Shown here: positions 17,626-25,923 of the stretch, one piece after another
Numbering within the stretch: position 1 is the stretch's first letter
Layout: every line of letters begins with the position of its first letter
Assembly: GCF_030687835.1 (NCBI RefSeq)
Contig: NZ_CP117449.1
Coordinates: 5,146,001-5,210,000 of the forward strand
Length of the DNA: 64,000 nt
Direction of reading: 5' to 3'
Source of the DNA: Pseudomonas hefeiensis
Lineage (GTDB): Bacteria; Pseudomonadota; Gammaproteobacteria; Pseudomonadales; Pseudomonadaceae
Made by a program: the position numbers and the translations under genes
Notes under the pieces: generated by a model
The model's database searches: none
Seen by the model: only the letters and a program-made list of their open reading frames with translations
Told to the model about the DNA's origin: nothing

Positions 17626-18726
17626 TTACTCCTTGGCCGCCAGATTGACCACGCGGTTGGAGCGATCCACCGGCCGCACCTGCTGGCCGTCGAGGAGCAC
17701 GTGTACACCGGCTGCGACGACCCAGTCATTGGGGCTCAGCCCTTCAAGCACGGGTACGGTTTTTTCGCCAAAAGGGCCGACGCGCACGGGGGCTTTTTTC
17801 AGGGTGTTATTGCCGTTGACGACCCACACGTACGTGGCGCCGTTCTCGGCGGTGAGTGCCGACAGCGGCACCGACAGCGACACCTGGTCGCCGGTCTGGA
17901 CAAACACTCGGGCACTCTGACCCAGCTCAGCGGGAACACTGCCGGCGGTGAACGCCACGCGAGCGGCGAAGGTACGGGATTTGGGATCGGCGGCTGGCGA
18001 CAGTTCGCGAATGCGTCCGCTAAACCGCTGATCAGGCTGGCTCCATAGCTCGACCGAGACCGGCTGGCCAATCTTGAACCGGCCAAAGCCCTGCTCCGGC
18101 AGACTGATCAGCACTTCACGCTCGCCGTCGGTGGCGAGGGTGAATACGGTTTGACCGGCCGACACCACCTGCCCAACCTCCACGGAACGCCGAGCCACCA
18201 CGCCATCCTGGGGCGCACGCAACACCGAGTAACTGGCCTGGTTGCTGGCGACATCGAATTCAGCCTTGATTTGCTTGAGCCGCGCGGCACCGGAGCGGTA
18301 GAGGTTTTCTGCGTTGTCGTACTGGGAGCGGCTGACCATCTGCCGTTCCATCAAGGTTTTGTAGCGATCACGTTCAGCGCGTACCAGGTTCAGGTTGGCT
18401 TCGGCGGCGGCGACCTGGGCGCGGGTCGCTTCCAGTTGCAGGCGCACATCCTGGGGATCGAGCTCGGCCAGGGGCTGGTTAGCCTTGACTCGCTGGCCCT
18501 CTTCGACCAACCGTCGGCTCACTTTGCCGCCAATGCGAAAGGCCAGATCTGGCTCGAAACGCGCCCTGACTTCACCCGGATAACTCTCCGTCGCCTGGCC
18601 CGAAGGCTCTGGCTGCACCACCATGGCGGGGCGCACGGCAAGGGGCACCGGTTCGTCCTGACCACACGCAGACAATAAAAAAACCAGGCTCACTGGCAGG
18701 GCGAGGGGCAAGGCATAGCGGAACAT
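17626..18726 (-). CDS. mexJ: RND efflux periplasmic adaptor, MexJ type (366 aa)
   Basis: Membrane fusion lipoprotein that links the RND pump to an outer-membrane channel. The N-terminal lipobox is FLLSACGQ. Then come the barrel-sandwich half EVRARFEPDLAFRIGGKVSRRLVEEGQRV, an alpha-helical hairpin (about residues 90-160, ATRAQVAAAEANLNLVRAERDRYKTL), the second lipoyl half APQDGVVARRSVEVGQVVSAGQ, and the beta-barrel and membrane-proximal domains. Its length matches MexJ. It precedes mexK with a 6-base gap and faces the TetR gene across a 94-base spacer with an operator-like palindrome. Confidence 0.85.
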   Translation of the reverse strand: MFRYALPLALPVSLVFLLSACGQDEPVPLAVRPAMVVQPEPSGQATESYPGEVRARFEPDLAFRIGGKVSRRLVEEGQRVKANQPLAELDPQDVRLQLEATRAQVAAAEANLNLVRAERDRYKTLMERQMVSRSQYDNAENLYRSGAARLKQIKAEFDVASNQASYSVLRAPQDGVVARRSVEVGQVVSAGQTVFTLATDGEREVLISLPEQGFGRFKIGQPVSVELWSQPDQRFSGRIRELSPAADPKSRTFAARVAFTAGSVPAELGQSARVFVQTGDQVSLSVPLSALTAENGATYVWVVNGNNTLKKAPVRVGPFGEKTVPVLEGLSPNDWVVAAGVHVLLDGQQVRPVDRSNRVVNLAAKE

Positions 18727-18763
18727 GGCGAGTGACCTTTCGCTAATGGTGCTTGGAATAATT

Positions 18764-18777
18764 ATACTGACGAGTAT
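18764..18777. promoter_or_regulatory. Operator-like inverted repeat between mexJ and mexL
   Basis: ATACT-GACG-AGTAT is a perfect 5-bp inverted repeat in the AT-rich divergent spacer, 38 bases from the mexJ start and 44 from the repressor start. It is well placed for binding by the TetR protein encoded next door and for repression of both promoters. Assignment is by position and symmetry only. Confidence 0.5.
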
Positions 18778-18820
18778 GTTATTAATAGCAAACTCACCAG
18801 TCCAGTATTAAAAGCGAAGA

Positions 18821-19465
18821 ATGTCGAACAATCTTTCACCTCCTAACGGCCCAGGCCGTCCGAAGGATCTGGCTAAGCGCCAGGCCATCCTCGATGCGGC
18901 AAAAAAACTCTTTGTGAGCCTGGGGTATGCCAACACCAGCATGGACGCGGTCGCCACCGAGGCAGGCGTGTCGAAGCTGACGGTCTACAGCCACTTCAAC
19001 GACAAGGAAACGCTGTTTTCCGCTGCCGTGGTGGCCAAGTGTGAAGAGCAAGTGCCGCCGCTTTTCTTCGAATGGCCAGACGGCGTACCGATCGAACATG
19101 TGCTGTTGAACATTGCCCGTGGTTTTCACCAACTGATCAACAGCGACGAATCGGTGAACCTGCATCGGCTGATCATGGCCTTGGGCAGCCAGGACCCGCA
19201 GCTGTCGACGATCTTCTTTGAAGCCGGGCCGCAACGGATGCTCTCAGGCATGGAAAGGCTGCTGACCAAGGTCAACCAGAGCGGAGCCCTGTGCATCGAA
19301 AAACCGCGCAATGCGGCGGAACACTTCTTCTGCCTGATCAAGGGCGCGGCGAATTTCCGCTTGTTGTATGGCTGCGGCGCACCGCTGGAAGCCGCAGCGG
19401 CCGAGGCTCATGTCGAGGAAGTGGTGGGGTTGTTCATGCGGGCTTATCGGCCACAGATCACCTGA
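18821..19465 (+). CDS. mexL: TetR-family repressor, MexL type (214 aa)
   Basis: DNA-binding repressor. The N-terminal TetR helix-turn-helix is seen as RQAILDAAKKLFVSLGYANTS followed by MDAVATEAGVSKLTVYSHFNDKETLF (about residues 22-66). The C-terminal ligand-binding and dimerisation region (TetR_C, AefR-like) ends in FMRAYRP. It is divergent from mexJK and of the same size as P. aeruginosa MexL, which represses mexJK and itself. The name is based on context and length; the inducer is unknown. Confidence 0.82.
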   Translation: MSNNLSPPNGPGRPKDLAKRQAILDAAKKLFVSLGYANTSMDAVATEAGVSKLTVYSHFNDKETLFSAAVVAKCEEQVPPLFFEWPDGVPIEHVLLNIARGFHQLINSDESVNLHRLIMALGSQDPQLSTIFFEAGPQRMLSGMERLLTKVNQSGALCIEKPRNAAEHFFCLIKGAANFRLLYGCGAPLEAAAAEAHVEEVVGLFMRAYRPQIT

Positions 19466-19493
19466 TAGATTCTCGCCGACTGGGCGGACCTCA

Positions 19494-19700
19494 TCGCGAG
19501 CAGGCTCGCTCCCACACTGGATCTGTGGTGCTCATCAAATCCTGTGGGAGCAGGCTTGCTCGCGAAGACGCCGGCACATTCAACACCTTCACCGACTGAC
19601 CCACCGCTTTCGCGAGCAAGCCCGCTCCCACAGGGTAAGGTGTAGGTCACAAGCTATGTGGCCTGCACACATCCACTGTGGGAGCGAGCCTGCTCGCGAT
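19494..19700. repeat. REP cluster (two single arms and one pair)
   Basis: Contains a single arm at 19494-19516, an inverted pair at 19543-19632 and another single arm at 19677-19700, all of the TGTGGGAGC class. It fills the 250-base spacer between the convergent mexL and rsmJ genes; nothing else was seen there. Confidence 0.85.
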
Positions 19701-19715
19701 GCAGGCGACACGGTC

Positions 19716-20498
19716 TCAGGCCTTGAGCGCCTTCTTGGGATAGATGTCGTAGCGACTGGATTTACCCTCGAGCCCATGGCTCGGCTTCGGCCCTTCGATG
19801 CACGGTGCCTTGCGCGGACGCTTGACCACGACCCGGTGAGTCGCCAGGGCCAGGGCCGCAGCCAGCAGCGCCGGAGCGTCCAGGTCGTCGCCCACCAACG
19901 GCCGGAACAGGCGCATTTCTTTCTTCACCAGGGCCGTTTTCTCACGATGAGGAAACATCGGGTCCAGGTAGATCACCTGGGGCGGCTCGCCTTGCCAGTT
20001 GCGCATCACCTCGATGGAGTTACCCTTGAGCAAACGCATGCGGGCGACGATCGGCGCCACGTCGAAATCCTCCGCGCCTCGGGCCAGGCCATCCTCAAGC
20101 AATGCGCCGATCAGCGGCTGGCGCTCGATCAGGCTCATTTCACAACCCAGGCTGGCCAGCACAAACGCATCCTTGCCCAACCCGGCCGTGGCATCCAGCA
20201 CACGCGGACGGACGCCCTGGGCGATACCGACGGCCTTGGCGATCATCTGGCCGCTGCCGCCGCCGTATAACCGGCGATGGGCCGCGCCGCCTTCGACGAA
20301 GTCCACCCGCACCGGGCCCGGCGCGTCCGGCCCCAGTTGCTGCAACTGCAACCCCTGCTCACCGACCTGCAAGGCAAACTCGCCATCGCCGCCCTGCAAC
20401 GGCAGGTCAAGGCGCTGTGCCCAGTGCTCGGCCTGCGGCTGGAAGGCCGGAGCCAGAGCCTCGACATGGATGCGGCAGGCCGCGGGTTGTTCATTCAT
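19716..20498 (-). CDS. rsmJ: 16S rRNA (guanine-1516 N2)-methyltransferase (260 aa)
   Basis: SAM-dependent methyltransferase acting on the small ribosomal subunit. The family signature [22 protein letters not shown] is followed by SAM motif [22 protein letters not shown], and the catalytic-type motif is [21 protein letters not shown]. The C-terminal [14 protein letters not shown] is typical of RsmJ (YhiQ). Length is normal. It is divergent from the gene at 20590, with a 91-base spacer. Confidence 0.93.
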   Translation of the reverse strand: MNEQPAACRIHVEALAPAFQPQAEHWAQRLDLPLQGGDGEFALQVGEQGLQLQQLGPDAPGPVRVDFVEGGAAHRRLYGGGSGQMIAKAVGIAQGVRPRVLDATAGLGKDAFVLASLGCEMSLIERQPLIGALLEDGLARGAEDFDVAPIVARMRLLKGNSIEVMRNWQGEPPQVIYLDPMFPHREKTALVKKEMRLFRPLVGDDLDAPALLAAALALATHRVVVKRPRKAPCIEGPKPSHGLEGKSSRYDIYPKKALKA

Positions 20499-20589
20499 GG
20501 AAACATGCTCAAAAAATTAAGGATCGGCAAAAACGGCCGATAACAACGGTGAACGGCATTTTGCCAGAGCTGAGCGTCGACCGAGAAAA

Positions 20590-21210
20590 ATGTCAGACAT
20601 TCAATCCACATCGATAGGCGTCATCTCCCCTTACGGCGATTACAGCCTGCGCAACACCCAAGCCCTGAGCGGCGTCAGTCACCTGTGGCAGGATTTTTTT
20701 GCCCGGGCCCTGGCCGATCAACTGGGTGACAACGCACCGGCGCCTGGCAGCTACCAGCCAGTTGCTCTCGATGAGGCTGTTGAACCGACCCTCGGCGCCG
20801 AATTGCTCGAGCACATCGTCAGCCAGCGTAACTGCCAAGTGACAGAAACCCCGGTCAAACCGCCTGAGCCGCTGTTCCTGCCAATCGCTGAATTTGAACT
20901 CGACCTGCTGGACAAACCCTTCCCGCCGTTCCCGCCGGAAGAAATCGCCACCCAGCAAAAACAGCAGAGTTTCGAAAGCAACTGGGTTCGTCCCCTTGTT
21001 CTTGCCGCCGGCCAAGCGCTGCCAGAACCTGGCCCGGCACCACAGCCGCGGCCATTGCACCTGCCGATTGCCGAGTTCGAACTGGACCTGCTGGACAAGC
21101 CGTTCCCGCCGTTCCCGGAAGAGGAGCTGGTGGCACAGCAGAAGCAACTGGACTTCGATACCCGCTGGGCACGCCCGATCGTGTTGCAGAACCTGCGCAT
21201 CGCCGCCTGA
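20590..21210 (+). CDS. Conserved Pseudomonas protein with two 45-residue repeats (206 aa)
   Basis: No signal peptide or membrane segment. The C-terminal half is built of two near-identical repeats, residues 94-138 and 155-199, each starting PL-x-LPIAEFELDLLDKPF, continuing with PPFP plus an acidic/Gln stretch and ending RP(L/I)VL. A Pro-rich linker (QALPEPGPAPQPRP) joins them. Orthologues are sometimes labelled energy transducer TonB, but I see no TonB membrane anchor or C-terminal TonB domain, so I do not use that name. No function is assigned. It is transcribed alone, divergent from rsmJ and convergent with the extensin-like gene. Confidence 0.75.
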   Translation: MSDIQSTSIGVISPYGDYSLRNTQALSGVSHLWQDFFARALADQLGDNAPAPGSYQPVALDEAVEPTLGAELLEHIVSQRNCQVTETPVKPPEPLFLPIAEFELDLLDKPFPPFPPEEIATQQKQQSFESNWVRPLVLAAGQALPEPGPAPQPRPLHLPIAEFELDLLDKPFPPFPEEELVAQQKQLDFDTRWARPIVLQNLRIAA

Positions 21211-21211
21211 G

Positions 21212-21910
21212 TCAGCGGCAAATCCACCAGGGCCCGACATCCAGATGAAAATGGTTGCGGTGCGCCGCGTTGTAATCCGGGCTCAAGACCACACTGAACA
21301 TGTCACAGGCACCGTCGCGCACCTGGCGCAGGAATTGGGCGTGGCTGTTGTCCTTTGGCCAGTCCTTGAGCACGCTCACGCGGCGGCCGTCCGCCAGGCG
21401 AAACCCGGCGATATCCAGCGCACTGGCCGTGGCATGCTGGCTGCGCGCGCCGCTCTCACGACCGTACATGTTGCGACAGGCGAAACTGCCCAGGTGATCG
21501 ACTTGCACCACTTTCTGCCCATAGGTCGTCAGCGCCGCCGGCTGCAACGCATGACGTTCAAATAAGGCGAACGCAACCGCCAGCGGGCAACTGGCGAGGA
21601 AACTGCTGCTCAACGCCACCTCGCCGCCCTGCACCCTCAGCACATTGCTCAGCGGACAGTTGGCCTGGGGACTGCTGTCGGCCTGGCGAGTGACCCGCAA
21701 CCCCGAGGTCGCGAGCGCCTGGTCGCACAGTTGCGGATCGTTGCGCAGGGCCATGAGTTTGTAACGGGTCAGCAGGTTCGGCGGCGTATTGACGTCCAGG
21801 GGCGCCCAGGGATTCCACTGCGGTGGCACCGACAGCCAGCCGCGCCACACCCCCAGCACTGCGACGCCAACGACCAGCACCAATAGCAAAAAACCTTTCA
21901 AAACCCGCAC
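21212..21910 (-). CDS. Extensin-like C-terminal domain protein (232 aa)
   Basis: Probable inner-membrane-anchored periplasmic protein. The start is a GTG at 21910 with GAGG 7 bases upstream; the longer frame to 22087 overlaps the upstream gene and is not credible. Residues 3-22 are a single hydrophobic helix (FLLLVLVVGVAVLGVW). The rest is the bacterial extensin-like domain, with Cys pairs (PQLCDQAL, ANCPLSNVL, ASCPLA, FACRNMYGR, ACDMFS), SQHATASALDIAGFRL and the C-terminal HRNHFHLDVGPWW. The His/Asp pattern resembles LAS-type peptidoglycan peptidases (VanY/MepA-like), so a cell-wall role is possible. It lies 16 bases after the PEP-mutase-like gene. Confidence 0.82.
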   Translation of the reverse strand: MRVLKGFLLLVLVVGVAVLGVWRGWLSVPPQWNPWAPLDVNTPPNLLTRYKLMALRNDPQLCDQALATSGLRVTRQADSSPQANCPLSNVLRVQGGEVALSSSFLASCPLAVAFALFERHALQPAALTTYGQKVVQVDHLGSFACRNMYGRESGARSQHATASALDIAGFRLADGRRVSVLKDWPKDNSHAQFLRQVRDGACDMFSVVLSPDYNAAHRNHFHLDVGPWWICR

Positions 21911-21926
21911 GACAATGCCTCGGGCC

Positions 21927-22748
21927 TCAACCCTTGAATAGCTGGTTGGCCTGGTTGAAGGGCATCGAACGACGGGTGAAGGTGAACGAGCCCTGCTCGC
22001 GGATTTCCTCGGCGGCGCGGAAGAACTCGCCATACGCCGCCAGCGCGAGCGCGGACCCGACACTGATGCGCTTGACGCCCATCTCACTCAACTGCGCGAC
22101 CGTCAGGTCCAGCGCCCCGGACATCAACACATTCACCGGTTTCGGCGCCACCGCCTGGACCACCGCAAGCACCTGTTCGGCCGAGCTCAACCCCGGTGCA
22201 TACAGCACGTCGGCATCGGCGTCAGCGAAGGCCTTCAAGCGTCGAATCGTGTCATCCAGATCCGGATTGCCGTGGAGGAAGTTTTCCGCCCGGGCGGTCA
22301 GCACAAAGGGATACGGCAAACTGCGCACCGCGTCGGCCGCGGCTTTAACCCGCGCCACGGCCTGCTCGAAGCCATAGATCGGGCTGTCTTCGCGCCCCGT
22401 GGCATCTTCGATCGAGCCACCCACCGCACCGGCCTGCGCCGCGCGGATCAGGCTGCTGGCGCACGCTTCGGGGGCGTCGGCGAAGCCGTTCTCCAGATCG
22501 ACCGCCACCGGCAGGTCAGTGGCCGCCACAATCGCCCGGACATTGGCCAGGGTGTCATCCAGCCCCGCCGCACCATCGGGCCGTCCCAGGGAAAAAGCGT
22601 AACCGGCACTGGTGGTGGCCAGGGCCTCGAAGCCGAGGCTGGCAAGCATCTTTGCCGACCCGGCGTCCCACGGGTTGGGAATGACGAACGCGCCCTCGCG
22701 TTCATGCAGGGCTTTGAACGCCTGGGCTCGACGGGTTTGCGCATCCAT
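21927..22748 (-). CDS. Isocitrate lyase/PEP mutase superfamily protein (273 aa)
   Basis: TIM-barrel enzyme of the PEP mutase/isocitrate lyase group. The N-terminus has the pattern VIPNPWDAGSAKMLASLGFEALATTSAGYAFSLG; the metal-binding stretch is LPVAVDLENGFADAPE; GSIEDATG is the next conserved loop, and FVLTARAENFLHG follows. It lacks the KKCGH motif of isocitrate lyase, so an oxaloacetate-hydrolase-, phosphonopyruvate- or methylisocitrate-lyase-like activity is possible but unproven. It is 33 bases downstream of the DUF72 gene and upstream of the extensin-like gene, all on one strand. Confidence 0.85.
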   Translation of the reverse strand: MDAQTRRAQAFKALHEREGAFVIPNPWDAGSAKMLASLGFEALATTSAGYAFSLGRPDGAAGLDDTLANVRAIVAATDLPVAVDLENGFADAPEACASSLIRAAQAGAVGGSIEDATGREDSPIYGFEQAVARVKAAADAVRSLPYPFVLTARAENFLHGNPDLDDTIRRLKAFADADADVLYAPGLSSAEQVLAVVQAVAPKPVNVLMSGALDLTVAQLSEMGVKRISVGSALALAAYGEFFRAAEEIREQGSFTFTRRSMPFNQANQLFKG

Positions 22749-22781
22749 GGAAATCGCTCCTTGGCAGAGGAAATTTTCGCC

Positions 22782-23642
22782 TCAGAGCAAACCCAGTTGC
22801 TCGGCGGCGGGCTCTCTGTATAGCTCAGGCAGGGCCGGCAAGCCAGGCAAACGGCTCATCAATCGGCGATGAAAGTGTTGCGCGAGTTTAGCCGCCAGCA
22901 AGTTGTCGGCGGTGTGCAGAAAGATATAAGGCGTGCGCCCTTCTTCGATCCACCCGGCGATTTTCTCCACCCAGGGCGTCAGGAACGGCTCGTTGGCCTC
23001 CAGCACCGGATGGCCGATGAAGCGCACCTGCGGGCAGTGGGTGAACGCGGTCGGCCGGGGCGGTACGCGCGGTTTTTTCGATTGGGCATGGAGCACGGCA
23101 GGATCGGTCGAGGTGCAACTGAACAATGCCCGGGGATCCAGACAGATGCGTTCCACGCCGCGATCAAGCAGCAGGCGATTGAGCTGTCGTTCGGCATCGC
23201 CCTTGGCAAAGAAGTCCGCGTGACGGACCTCAACGGCCAAGGGGCGCTCAAAGGCGTCGATGAAACCCGCCAGCTCCGCCAGACGATTCGGGGTAAAGGC
23301 CTTGGATAGCTGCAACCAGAACGGTGAAACCCGTTCGCCCAGGGGGCTGAGCAATTGCACGAAGGTTTCGATGGCCGTCAGGTGTTCGCGCAAATCGCCA
23401 TTGTGGCTGATGTCACCAGGTAACTTGGCGGTGAAGCGGAACTGCTCGGGCATGGTCTCGGCCCAACGCTGTACGATGGCCGCAGAGGGGCTGGCGTAGA
23501 AGGTCGTATTGCCCTCCACGGCGTTGAACACTTGAGAATAGAGTTTCAGGAAATCGGAGCTTTTGGCGTCCTGGGGATAAAGATAATCGCGCCAGGCGTT
23601 TTCGCTCCAGGACGGGCAGCCCAGGTAATAAGGCAACCCCAT
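22782..23642 (-). CDS. DUF72 domain-containing protein (286 aa)
   Basis: Cytoplasmic TIM-barrel-like protein of the DUF72 (YecE) family, function unknown. Recognisable parts are YYLGCPSWSENAWRDYLYP at the N-terminus, FNAVEGNTTFYASPS, FRFTAKLPGDISH, LAVEVRHADFF and the C-terminal YIFLHTADNLLAAKLAQ. The ATG at 23642 overlaps the stop of the upstream 102-aa gene by 1 base (TGATG), pointing to coupled translation; the longer frame to 23681 is not needed. Confidence 0.88.
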   Translation of the reverse strand: MGLPYYLGCPSWSENAWRDYLYPQDAKSSDFLKLYSQVFNAVEGNTTFYASPSAAIVQRWAETMPEQFRFTAKLPGDISHNGDLREHLTAIETFVQLLSPLGERVSPFWLQLSKAFTPNRLAELAGFIDAFERPLAVEVRHADFFAKGDAERQLNRLLLDRGVERICLDPRALFSCTSTDPAVLHAQSKKPRVPPRPTAFTHCPQVRFIGHPVLEANEPFLTPWVEKIAGWIEEGRTPYIFLHTADNLLAAKLAQHFHRRLMSRLPGLPALPELYREPAAEQLGLL

Positions 23643-23950
23643 CAGATGTAGAGGTCGAGTCCCAGCACTTCCATATCCCAATCAACGAAGCCGGCAGTGC
23701 TCAGGTAGCTGGCCAGGGCCGTGGACACACTGCGGCTCATGGCGCGGTGATAAAGCATGTCTTGTTGACGGGCGGGAAGGTTGCTCAGGCGTTGCGCCGA
23801 GGCTTTGGCAGCGCGGGCGGCCAGTTGCTCTTCGGACGGAAATTCCAGTTCGCCATTGACGTCATCGAAAGACTCATCCGCAGCGACATTGCTGGCACGA
23901 GGCCTGCGTTTGATGGGGTAGGACTGGGATGAAACGCCGTCTATACGCAT
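23642..23950 (-). CDS. Conserved hypothetical protein (102 aa)
   Basis: Small soluble protein with a basic N-terminus (MRIDGVSSQSYPIKRRPRA), an acidic middle (DESFDDVNGELEFPSEEQ) and a helical C-terminus (HRAMSRSVSTALASYLSTAGFVDWDMEVLGLDLYI). The N-terminal MRIDG...SY is a pattern I have seen in small Pseudomonas proteins of unknown function. It is the first gene of a four-gene run ending with the extensin-like gene, and its stop overlaps the DUF72 start. No function is proposed. Confidence 0.7.
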   Translation of the reverse strand: MRIDGVSSQSYPIKRRPRASNVAADESFDDVNGELEFPSEEQLAARAAKASAQRLSNLPARQQDMLYHRAMSRSVSTALASYLSTAGFVDWDMEVLGLDLYI

Positions 23951-24112
23951 AACAGAATGCTCGGTATCAATGATGGCAATTTAGCGGCACTTTCACTGCC
24001 GCGCAAATGCGCAAGTGATAACTAGAGCACATAAAGTCAAAAAGGTTTAAAAACGGCTCGAAAAAGTGACGACTGGCAATATTGGGCGTGACTTTTGGGG
24101 AGCAAATGACGT

Positions 24113-24200
24113 TGTGGGAGCAAGGCTTGCCCGCGATGAAGATGACGCGGTCCGCCGGGGAACCGAGGCGCCCGTATCGCGAGCAAGCTTTGCTCCCACA
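24113..24200. repeat. REP/BIME pair, TGTGGGAGC class
   Basis: Inverted pair just past the tsaB 3' end. The rest of the 260-base spacer is AT-rich and presumably holds the promoter of the 102-aa gene. Confidence 0.8.
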
Positions 24201-24210
24201 AAGGCTGGGT

Positions 24211-24888
24211 TTAGCGCTCGGATTTGGGTGTTGCAACCTTATCCCGCAAGTACACCGGTTGCGCATCGTCGGCCGGGATGGCTTCGCCGCGCTCCCAGGC
24301 GAAGCGTGCCAGGGTCAGCAGGTCTTCGGCGTGCGGCAGCATTGAGGCGTCCTGACCGCTAAGGGTGACGGCAATCCGCTCGCCGTAGCCCCAACCGGTG
24401 CCGGCGCCGAACCAGTCGCCGCTAGCGTTGGCAGGCAAAGCCGCCGCTTCGGGGGGCAGTACCGCCTCTGCGCCGACCAGGCGCATCTCACCATCGGACT
24501 CGCGGTAGCAGCCCCAATACACCTCGTCCATGCGCGCATCGATGGCCGCCGCGACCTGACTGACGCCCTGTTCACGCAAGGCACGCTGGGCGAGTACCGC
24601 CAGGTTGGACACCGGCAACACCGGCCGCTCCAGGGCAAATGCCAGTCCCTGCACCACGCCGACGGCAATGCGCACGCCGGTGAACGCTCCCGGCCCACGA
24701 CCAAAGGCAATCGCATCCACCGCTTGCAAGGTGGTGCCCGCATCGTTGAGCAATTGCTGGATCATCGGCAGCAGCTTCTGGGCGTGCAAGCGCGGGATCA
24801 CCTCGTAATGGCTCGTGACCTTGCCGTCGTGCAGCAAGGCAACGGAGCAAGCTTCAGTCGCGGTATCCAGGGCCAGCAAGGTGCTCAT
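24211..24888 (-). CDS. tsaB: tRNA t6A37 threonylcarbamoyltransferase complex subunit TsaB (225 aa)
   Basis: Partner of TsaD and TsaE in forming N6-threonylcarbamoyladenosine at position 37 of ANN-reading tRNAs. It shows the ASKHA-fold start LLALDTATEACSVAL, the conserved AIAFGRGPGAFTGVRIAVGVVQGLA and AIDARMDEVYWGCY. It is a full-length TsaB without the metal-binding histidines of TsaD, as expected for this scaffold subunit. It follows adk and a strong terminator hairpin, so it may have its own promoter. Confidence 0.93.
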   Translation of the reverse strand: MSTLLALDTATEACSVALLHDGKVTSHYEVIPRLHAQKLLPMIQQLLNDAGTTLQAVDAIAFGRGPGAFTGVRIAVGVVQGLAFALERPVLPVSNLAVLAQRALREQGVSQVAAAIDARMDEVYWGCYRESDGEMRLVGAEAVLPPEAAALPANASGDWFGAGTGWGYGERIAVTLSGQDASMLPHAEDLLTLARFAWERGEAIPADDAQPVYLRDKVATPKSER

Positions 24889-24930
24889 CGGTGTGTCCGT
24901 AAATCAGGAGGGGAAAAGTGCGCCAGTATA

Positions 24931-24964
24931 AACAACTACGGCCCGCAAGCGGGCCGTAGTTGTT
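24931..24964 (-). terminator. Perfect 16-bp hairpin between adk and tsaB
   Basis: AACAACTACGGCCCGC pairs without mismatch with its complement around a 2-base AA centre. Placed 18 bases after the adk stop, it is probably its terminator, with A/T bases at the stem foot replacing a classical T-run. Confidence 0.65.
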
Positions 24965-24982
24965 TGCTGCACAGCAGACTTT

Positions 24983-25732
<750 letters not shown>

Positions 25733-25874
25733 TCAAGATACACAGCAGGCCCGACCCACACAAGCCGCCGAAAGTCGAAGGAACCCGCGCCCGACGCGAC
25801 CTTTGGAGGAGGTGGCGATCGTCGCAACCGGACAACAAACTGTCGCCTGGCCGACCTGCTGCCTCCCCTTCCGG

Positions 25875-25902
25875 CCCCCGTCCGGGGGACACCGGACGGG
25901 CC
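25875..25902 (-). terminator. GC-rich hairpin after ppc
   Basis: CCCGTCCGG (25877-25885) pairs with CCGGACGGG (25892-25900), 22 bases past the ppc stop. There is no T-run on the minus strand. The remaining adk-ppc spacer (25634-25874) shows no other clear signal. Confidence 0.45.
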
Positions 25903-25923
25903 GTTTCGGTACGCCGCTTAACC

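Noticed and set aside
20590..21210. TonB energy transducer annotation
   Set aside because: No N-terminal membrane anchor and no TonB C-terminal fold; only Pro-rich segments are shared.
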